Below the pieces are notes generated by a model, which saw nothing but the letters and a program-made list of their open reading frames with translations, ran no database searches and was not told the origin of the DNA. Of a DNA stretch of 11,199 bases, positions 1 through 5,408 are shown one piece after another. Both the position numbers and the translations under genes were made by a program. How positions within the stretch are numbered: the stretch's first letter is position 1; each line of letters starts with the position of its first letter. Source of the DNA: Deltaproteobacteria bacterium (GTDB lineage: Bacteria > Myxococcota_A > JAADFL01). The stretch spans positions 1 to 11,199 of the forward strand of contig JAADFL010000218.1 in the NCBI GenBank assembly GCA_013152945.1. The letters run 5' to 3'.

Positions 1-1
1 G

Positions 2-112
2 ACCAAAAATGTCAAGCAAAATTGCGAAGTTATATTCCTACACCGCGCTACACCAGGCCATGAAAGGCGACATGTGGTATATCTGGGCCTGGCTTCCCTC
101 GGCCCGGCCTAG
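2..112 (+). other. possible C-terminal end of a plus-strand gene entering from the left edge
   Basis: Reading frame 2 is open from the window edge to a TAG at 110-112 and gives 36 residues, ending in HVVYLGLASLGPA. I do not recognise the product. The only support is position: a strong plus-direction terminator follows about 50 bases after the stop, as expected for a gene that ends here and converges on the minus-strand cluster. An open stretch of 36 codons can occur by chance, and frames 1 and 3 are partly open too. The RRHVVYLG segment loosely recalls the N-terminal part of some transposases, but this is too weak for a call. Confidence 0.2.
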
Positions 113-160
113 CCATGGCTCGGCTGCCCCTCTCCCGCAAAGCAGGCGAGGACAAGGTAG

Positions 161-188
161 AAGCGCCGGCCCGGCGCTTTTTATTTGC
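161..188 (+). terminator. rho-independent terminator, plus direction
   Basis: The arms AAGCGCCGG (161-169) and CCGGCGCTT (171-179) are perfect reverse complements around a single central base, so the folded form has about 7 to 8 GC-rich pairs and a 3 to 5 base loop. The stem runs into TTTTTATTT on the plus strand. On the minus strand the stem is preceded by an A-rich run and followed by CTACC, with no U-tract. It should therefore stop plus-strand transcription only, and it is not a normal intrinsic terminator for the minus-strand operon that ends at 295. Confidence 0.75.
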
Positions 189-294
189 CTTCGGCGCCCT
201 TTTCCGGAGGAATCTCCCATGGCCTGGCTCTGACTCAACTCGCTCCCTTAAAATTCCTCACAGCTCGAATAGCTCAATTCCTACCGTTCGCTTG

Positions 295-1356
295 TCACCC
301 AAACATCTTTTCAAACAATGCCCTGGACCTCAATTCACGCCCGGCGAAATACAAGGCCTTTTCCTCCAGTTCTGCTCTCTTATCCGGAGATTCCATCAAT
401 TCCAGAATTGCCTCCCTCAATGCAACGAAATCACCTTCGGCCACGAGTTTCAGCCCTCCCGATGCAGCATACGCCTCTGTAAAAGCGGTTCTTGTTGCAA
501 CAATCGTCTTTGCAAGTGACATGGACATGCTAAGAGAAACCAGGCCGCAGTTCATGTCATTTAACGGCAAAACGACTATTTGAGCCCTTTCGAGCAGATC
601 CCTGTATTCGAAATACCTTAATCTACCAAGGTATTTCATATTGTCCGGCCTGCCCGTTTTTGTCTCTCGATTCGCCTGGAAGGCAAGGCCGGCATCACCA
701 CCGGCAACAATCACGTCCCCGGGAAAACCCCGGCAGGCTGTTTCCAGGCATTCAAAGTCCCTGCCTGTCTCGCCCGGGGCAACTAATATTCCTGTTTCTT
801 CCTTTTTATTACGGCCGGGCGAAAAAAACTCCCCGCTTACAGGCTGTAAAATGCAGGTGACCATGTCCTTTCGAAAGCCGAGAGCCTCGTATCTTTCGAG
901 AAAGGACGGACCGTACGGGGTGACTATCTCAACCCTGCCAAGCAGGCCCATCACCCTGTCCATGCCGAATACTTCAAAAAGTGGGCCCAGGCCACGAAGA
1001 AAGTGTGCATCGAAGACAATTATCCGGATCCTTCCTCCGGCAGTATCGATGAATTTTAACAAGTATCCTGAAAGACCGAAGAACAAGGCGACATCGTAAC
1101 CCCGGGCATTTAAAGCAGCCTGATTGGTGAGTTTTCCAAGCAACGGGCCATCAGCACTGCTCAGGACGATATTTTTTCCACACGAGCCATCTATCCCGGG
1201 TCTTGGTGAAAGTTCCACATCGAGCCGATCGGACTTTTCCACCACCACCTGGTCCAGGCCAAAGCCCCTGGCCTTGCAGTACCTGAAAAATTCGTACCTG
1301 AACAAGTACGCATTAACGAAATCATCCAGTTCACTGCAAAAAAAGAACAGCCTCAC
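295..1356 (-). CDS. GT-B fold glycosyltransferase-like protein (family 4/group 1 type)
   Basis: A 353-residue protein, likely a cytosolic sugar transferase. The length and two-lobed layout fit GT-B enzymes: residues 1-175 form a variable N-terminal lobe, and 185-345 a C-terminal nucleotide-sugar lobe with the strand-turn segments VAPGE (192-196), DVIVAGG (214-220), KYLGRL (241-246), the helix EYRDLLERAQIVVLPL (250-265) and IVATRT (285-290). The GDFVALREAIL segment (308-318) matches the usual end of the family. The acidic pair of the classical EX7E motif is absent: the region reads NCGLVSLSMSMSLAKTIVA, with Ser where the second Glu is expected. The start is GTG at 1356, supported by GAGGTG (1364-1369) seven bases upstream. 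That site overlaps the TGA stop of the preceding gene, so the two are translationally coupled. No membrane segment is visible. Sugar and acceptor are unknown. Family call fairly secure, activity less so. Confidence 0.75.
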   Translation of the reverse strand: MRLFFFCSELDDFVNAYLFRYEFFRYCKARGFGLDQVVVEKSDRLDVELSPRPGIDGSCGKNIVLSSADGPLLGKLTNQAALNARGYDVALFFGLSGYLLKFIDTAGGRIRIIVFDAHFLRGLGPLFEVFGMDRVMGLLGRVEIVTPYGPSFLERYEALGFRKDMVTCILQPVSGEFFSPGRNKKEETGILVAPGETGRDFECLETACRGFPGDVIVAGGDAGLAFQANRETKTGRPDNMKYLGRLRYFEYRDLLERAQIVVLPLNDMNCGLVSLSMSMSLAKTIVATRTAFTEAYAASGGLKLVAEGDFVALREAILELMESPDKRAELEEKALYFAGRELRSRALFEKMFG

Positions 1357-1362
1357 TTGAAT

Positions 1363-3981
1363 TCACCTCGGCTCCAGCCCTGCTGTTCCGAAAACAGAAA
1401 GGTATTGCCCGAACAATCCGGGACACACGGATGCAAACCCGCAACTCCCAGCCAAGGGACACACCTTCCTTTTCTTGAACTCCGTCCCCCGTGCCTCTCC
1501 GATTTCAGCGAGTTTCAATACCGGTTTCTCGACTTCCCGCACAAGCCTTGTCGTCTCCATTTCAAGAGCCCTGAACAGTACACATGTCGGGACCTGTCCG
1601 AACAACTTTCCGACCATCTCCCGGCCGATGTCCAAAGGGGCTGTACGTATTACTTTTTCCAGATCGCTGAAAGGAAAAGCAATCTCCATATAAGTCTCGA
1701 TATCATGTGTTGAAGGCTCCGCAACAACCAGACTGTCGAGCCTGCCTGGAATTCTCGTAATGCAGGCATTTACCGTATCCGCCAAACGGGAAACATTGTC
1801 CCGCACAATCACACTGGACAAGAATATTTCCACCATGCCGAGTTCCTGCATGTTTTCCAGCCCCTTCAGGGTTTCATCGAATGCTCCCTTTTGACCCGCC
1901 ACCTTGTCGTGAACCTCTTTGTCAGGGCCCAACACCGTTACGTTCACCCTGGATACGATGGATTTCGAAAGGGCCATGGCTGCAATCGGATCCGCAAGCG
2001 GCCTTGCATGAGTCCATACCGCAATGTCGGAAAATCCCATGTCTGCAGCATGTGAAAGTACGGAAGGCCAGTTCGGATGGTCCAGTATCTCGTATGCTAC
2101 AATATCGAGGTTTTCGAGCCCCTGTTTTCTTATCACCCCGAGTGTGGCAATGATTTTTTCCAGGGCATCGGTCTGTAATGCGCGTCCTGCTTCCCGATTT
2201 ACGATCATGGTGGTACAAAAGGAGCAGGAATTCCTGCATGGATTCTTTATCACCAGCCTGGCGCGGCCATCTTCCATGATGCTGTAGTCACAAAGCCCGG
2301 AATTCGGCTGCGGTTCCTCTCCCGATAGCACCGGCGTCAATGCGCCCAGACCGAATGCCCTGACATAGTTAATGTGCAAACCCGGGCACGATTCCTCTTC
2401 CGGGCAACTTGAACACCTGAAAGATTTTTCACGGTACAGGCGCCCGATGTAATGCTCGACCACGCGGTCCAAGTCCAGACAAGCCTTTGAATCCCGCCCG
2501 TTTATAACAATGGATGCCAAGTCAATCTCTGTGCGGACTTTGTCATCGCTTCCGCCGAGACAAAAAGGAGCCCCTCTTACTCCGGTCAGGTTTTCAATTG
2601 CCAATCCAGACATATCCATGTCGATATCCATATCGAGAACCTGTCCGACCTCGGCCCTGTATTCAATAAACGGCCTGACATTGCCGGGCCAGGTTCCCCA
2701 CTTCGGCAGGGATTCGATAACCTTCCTGTTCAACTCGAGCATGAGTTCTATTCGCCCGTGCGCGGCGGACTTGAATTCTTCGAGTGCCTCCAGGTCATGA
2801 AATAATAAACATTGTTCTCTCACACCCGATTCTTGAAGCGCTTCATAAAAATTGCGGACCGGCTCCTTGCCCTGCTTTCCAGGCAAGTCAAGCTCAACAC
2901 GATTCGGTTTTTCATCCAGTCTTGAAAAGAAAGAAACCAGGTCCAAAGGATCGGAGGCCTGTATTCGCATACTCCCCGTTCCTTTCAGTGCACCGGCTCT
3001 TTCAGCGGATTGTCCCGGCCCAAGCTCATCAAGGTCTACCAGCACCAGGTCTGCAGGTGAGCCATGAATGACCGACCATGCCTGCTCGATGTGTTCACAA
3101 AGGCCCTGCATGAAGCAGTACCTGCACCGGCCGTCCCTGCACGAAAGCGGATTTCCAACAGATGCCCATTCTTCCAGTTCCGCACGCCTGCCCCTTACCT
3201 CGTCCCAGATTTTGTGCGGGTCCTGGACAAGGTGCTCGATCCCCTCCAGCCATGGAGCGGGAAACCTGTTGGTCCACAGGTACACGCCCGGATTCATGGA
3301 TTGCGACAATGCCTGCCTTACCGACGATACAGCACCCCTTGGATCCCCGGGTTCAAAGAGAATCCCGGGATCGTTTCCCCTTCCAAACGGCATTACTTTC
3401 AGGATATCGAACTCGTGCACACCGATTGCCTGCATCTTTTCAAGAATTTTTCCAAGATACATCACATTCCTGCGGTTGACGACCACGTCCACACTGACGT
3501 GACATGCGCCCTGCTCCAGCAGGTTGACAATTCCGGCCAGGGATTGTTCGAAAGCTCCTTTCACGCCTACCAGTTCATCGTGCAAGCTGGAATCATGGCC
3601 GTGTATGGATATTGTTGCTTCATCCAGCCCGGCCCTGATCGCCTTGCTCGCAAAACCCGGATAGGCAAACATCCGGCCGTTGGATATCACCTGAATCCTC
3701 TGGTAGCCAAGCTCCCTTCCAAGCGCCGTGAAATCCAGGAAACCCGGATGAATCGTAGGTTCACCACCGGAAAGAATGAGCCTTGTAAATCCCTGCGCCC
3801 TGCCCTCTTTGATCCGGCGCTCGATTTCACTCGATGTCCTGTGTGTCCTTTCCTTTCTGCCCCCGTCCAGGCAAAATACACAACGATTGTTACACGCGTA
3901 CGTCAGCCTCACCCATAGGCGCTTTTCCTCGGCCACTAGGCTCCTTTCCCTAAGCTCGTCTTGCCTTGTAACCATGTTCAC
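1363..3981 (-). CDS. large multi-module radical SAM protein with two CxxxCxxC motifs
   Basis: An 872-residue putative iron-sulfur enzyme. Module 1 (about 20-300) has C30-C34-C37 in CNNRCVFC, the GGE motif (72-74), SNGRM and a SIHGHD segment, then a cysteine group at 281, 286, 289 and 295. Module 2 (about 345-550) lacks CxxxCxxC but keeps an auxiliary-cluster tail: APFC (C474) and C523, C526, C532 in a CxxCxxxxxCPGLHxxYVxxFG pattern. Module 3 (about 575-872) has C582-C586-C589 in CRNSCSFC. Its GGE is replaced by AYE (629-631), and it ends with C800 and C841, C847, C853 in another CPGLxxxYxxxFG tail. Known radical SAM enzymes hold a [4Fe-4S] cluster and cleave SAM reductively; tail cysteines of this kind bind auxiliary clusters. 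GTG at 3981 is chosen because AAAGGA lies eight bases upstream; ATG at 3975 is the alternative. The start overlaps the upstream radical SAM gene. No known enzyme of this architecture is recognised, and the substrate is unknown. Confidence 0.85.
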   Translation of the reverse strand: MNMVTRQDELRERSLVAEEKRLWVRLTYACNNRCVFCLDGGRKERTHRTSSEIERRIKEGRAQGFTRLILSGGEPTIHPGFLDFTALGRELGYQRIQVISNGRMFAYPGFASKAIRAGLDEATISIHGHDSSLHDELVGVKGAFEQSLAGIVNLLEQGACHVSVDVVVNRRNVMYLGKILEKMQAIGVHEFDILKVMPFGRGNDPGILFEPGDPRGAVSSVRQALSQSMNPGVYLWTNRFPAPWLEGIEHLVQDPHKIWDEVRGRRAELEEWASVGNPLSCRDGRCRYCFMQGLCEHIEQAWSVIHGSPADLVLVDLDELGPGQSAERAGALKGTGSMRIQASDPLDLVSFFSRLDEKPNRVELDLPGKQGKEPVRNFYEALQESGVREQCLLFHDLEALEEFKSAAHGRIELMLELNRKVIESLPKWGTWPGNVRPFIEYRAEVGQVLDMDIDMDMSGLAIENLTGVRGAPFCLGGSDDKVRTEIDLASIVINGRDSKACLDLDRVVEHYIGRLYREKSFRCSSCPEEESCPGLHINYVRAFGLGALTPVLSGEEPQPNSGLCDYSIMEDGRARLVIKNPCRNSCSFCTTMIVNREAGRALQTDALEKIIATLGVIRKQGLENLDIVAYEILDHPNWPSVLSHAADMGFSDIAVWTHARPLADPIAAMALSKSIVSRVNVTVLGPDKEVHDKVAGQKGAFDETLKGLENMQELGMVEIFLSSVIVRDNVSRLADTVNACITRIPGRLDSLVVAEPSTHDIETYMEIAFPFSDLEKVIRTAPLDIGREMVGKLFGQVPTCVLFRALEMETTRLVREVEKPVLKLAEIGEARGTEFKKRKVCPLAGSCGFASVCPGLFGQYLSVFGTAGLEPR

Positions 3982-4882
3982 CGGGATCGTCCTTTCTTGG
4001 AACCAATTCGTCTGCGCCATATCCTTCCACGTATTCCCGCCAGGGCCCTTCGCAGATTCCCATCCACAAGCAATCCTTGCAGGCAGGGCCATGAACCTTG
4101 CCTTCGGTAAGCCTGTACTGGGTATAATCTTCCAAGACATTGTCGGCATCGAAAATCTTTGTCCTTGGAATGTAGAGCTCTGCAGCGCAATCCTCGTAGC
4201 CGGGGAGAAAACAATAAGGCACGGCCTCTGTCATTACACTCACGTTTGCAGCAAGCCCCTTTTCTATGGCCTCTGTTAAATATGGCTCGACAAGGGTTAG
4301 CCTGGGCACAATGGAATAGAAATTATCTCCTGCAGCACCGGCAGGATGGACGAAAGCAAGCTGGTATTGGTCTACTCCGAGATCTATGAAAAGCGAGGCC
4401 AAGTCCGGCAAGTGCCTGTAGTTGGACCTTACCACGACCGTATTGGTCAATACCTTTTGGCCCAGGTCGACGAGATTCTCGATTCCCTTGACGGTTTGGG
4501 AAAACGAACCCCTTGACCTTGTGAGGTATTCGTGAATCTCCGCGAGCGGGCCATGCAGGGCCGGTGAAAACTCGTTCGCACCTGCTGCGATGAGATCTTC
4601 ACAAAAGGCCCGGTATGCCAGCATCCTGCCGTTGGTCTGCACTTGTATTCGCCTGAATCCAAGACTCGATGCAAACCGCACCAGTTCAACTGCATCCTTT
4701 CTTATGGTGAATTCCCCACCGGTGAAAACAATTGAATCAGCATCCTTGCGTGCATCCTCCAGGAGGGCCTTGACCTCTGGAGTCGGCTTGTCCGGATATC
4801 TCTTGCGCTTGTCTCCCTGTACACAGAACCTGCACCTGTTGTTGCAGGAAAACCCAACCTTTACATCGACTCTTTCAGACAA
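3950..4882 (-). CDS. radical SAM protein with C-terminal auxiliary-cluster (twitch/SPASM-like) tail
   Basis: A 310-residue radical SAM enzyme. C13, C17 and C20 in FSCNNRCRFC bind the SAM cluster. GGE at 55-57 contacts the SAM amino group in this superfamily. VQTNGRM (81-87) and the SPALHGP segment (106-112) follow. The tail has VPYC (C224) and C268, C271, C277, followed by GPWREYVEGYG, which fits a partial SPASM or twitch domain with an auxiliary [4Fe-4S] cluster. The start is TTG at 4882, supported by AAGGA (4891-4895) eight bases upstream; no ATG alternative lies ahead of the cluster motif. It is followed by an overlapping larger homologue and preceded by ridA after 72 bases, so it is likely in one operon. 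Enzymes of this shape often act on peptides, but no precursor gene is visible. The exact reaction cannot be named. Confidence 0.88.
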   Translation of the reverse strand: MSERVDVKVGFSCNNRCRFCVQGDKRKRYPDKPTPEVKALLEDARKDADSIVFTGGEFTIRKDAVELVRFASSLGFRRIQVQTNGRMLAYRAFCEDLIAAGANEFSPALHGPLAEIHEYLTRSRGSFSQTVKGIENLVDLGQKVLTNTVVVRSNYRHLPDLASLFIDLGVDQYQLAFVHPAGAAGDNFYSIVPRLTLVEPYLTEAIEKGLAANVSVMTEAVPYCFLPGYEDCAAELYIPRTKIFDADNVLEDYTQYRLTEGKVHGPACKDCLWMGICEGPWREYVEGYGADELVPRKDDPGEHGYKARRA

Positions 4883-4954
4883 AACAAAGGTCCTTGCCGA
4901 ATAAACTCTTTTTCAAGAATTGTTGCACAAGGCCTGCCTGGAAAAATCGGTGCA

Positions 4955-5341
4955 TCATCCTATGGCAATACACTCTATCTCCACGCCTGCGCCCATCGGC
5001 AACGCAGCAACCTGCACAGTAGCCCTTGCAGGAAAGGGCTCTTCGAAAAAGCCTGAATAAACCTGGTTCACATCCCTGAAAAAAGCCAAGTCGGAGAGAA
5101 ATATGGTTGTCTTCACCACGTTGTGCATGCCGAGCCCGGCCTTTTCCAGTATGGCGCGAATGTTTTCCAGCGACCTTGCAGCCTGTTCAACTGGTGAGTC
5201 CCCGGCCAACTCGCCTGTCCGCGGGTCCACCGGGAGCTGGCCGGAAATGAAAAACAACCTTCCCGGACCTGCCTCCACTCCCTGGGAATAGGGCCCTATG
5301 GCATCCGGAGCCGCCTTTGTTACTATTGCCTTCTTTGTCAT
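4955..5341 (-). CDS. ridA: RidA family (YjgF/UK114) protein, likely enamine/imine deaminase
   Basis: A 128-residue protein of the usual RidA length. Archetypal RidA is a cytosolic trimer that hydrolyses reactive enamine/imine intermediates released by PLP enzymes. Signature parts are present: AIGPYSQ (14-20), FISGQLPVDP (31-40), the NVVKTTIFLSDL stretch (74-85), FPARATVQVAALP (103-115) and EIECIAIG at the C-terminus. Arg106 in ARATV is the expected substrate-carboxylate-binding arginine, and Tyr18 and Glu122 are in the expected places, so the active subgroup is likely. ATG at 5341 is chosen over longer forms because AGGAGG (5349-5354) lies seven bases upstream. It stands between a secreted glycosidase-like gene and the radical SAM pair. 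Such proteins are common and may be housekeeping, so a link to the radical SAM chemistry is only inference. Confidence 0.93.
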   Translation of the reverse strand: MTKKAIVTKAAPDAIGPYSQGVEAGPGRLFFISGQLPVDPRTGELAGDSPVEQAARSLENIRAILEKAGLGMHNVVKTTIFLSDLAFFRDVNQVYSGFFEEPFPARATVQVAALPMGAGVEIECIAIG

Positions 5342-5348
5342 GCCCGCT

Positions 5349-5354
5349 CCTCCT
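5349..5354 (-). promoter_or_regulatory. strong ribosome binding site of ridA
   Basis: AGGAGG on the minus strand, seven bases before the ATG at 5341. It decides the 128-residue start against the ten-residue-longer in-frame form and is the best Shine-Dalgarno match in the window. Confidence 0.8.
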
Positions 5355-5371
5355 CTGTTTGAGCCGACCAA

Positions 5372-5401
5372 TCTATATTTTGCTTGTATATTCGGTTACA
5401 A
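5372..5401 (-). promoter_or_regulatory. candidate sigma-70-type promoter for ridA and downstream genes
   Basis: On the minus strand TTGTAA (5401-5396) and TATAGA (5377-5372) are separated by 18 bases. Each hexamer matches 4 of 6 consensus positions. The segment is clearly AT-rich and lies in the 67-base gap between the glycosidase-like gene and ridA, so transcription would begin shortly before the ribosome binding site. A match of this quality is expected by chance in AT-rich spacers. Confidence 0.3.
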
Positions 5402-5408
5402 CAAGCTG

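Noticed and set aside
10-15. TTGACA on the minus strand at the left edge, a perfect -35 hexamer
   Set aside because: The matching -10 region would lie outside the window, so a promoter cannot be supported.
38-238. Small minus-strand frame (up to 66 codons) just after the glycosyltransferase, considered as a precursor peptide for the radical SAM enzymes
   Set aside because: It runs straight through the perfect terminator inverted repeat, has no ribosome binding site at the TTG (238) or ATG (220), and its composition (Arg, Pro, Gly, Ala) looks like chance translation of GC-rich sequence.
1-294. tRNA, SRP RNA or other structured RNA in the left flank
   Set aside because: No cloverleaf, CCA end or SRP-type conserved loop could be found; only the terminator hairpin is clear.
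3064-3918. Long open frame on the plus strand (284 codons)
   Set aside because: It lies wholly opposite the well-supported radical SAM gene, shows no domain and has no ribosome site; it is an antisense shadow.
4017-4149. Upstream in-frame starts (4149, 4017) for the large radical SAM protein
   Set aside because: They would add up to 56 residues lying entirely within the upstream gene in another frame, of arbitrary composition; the start at 3981 has a good ribosome binding site.
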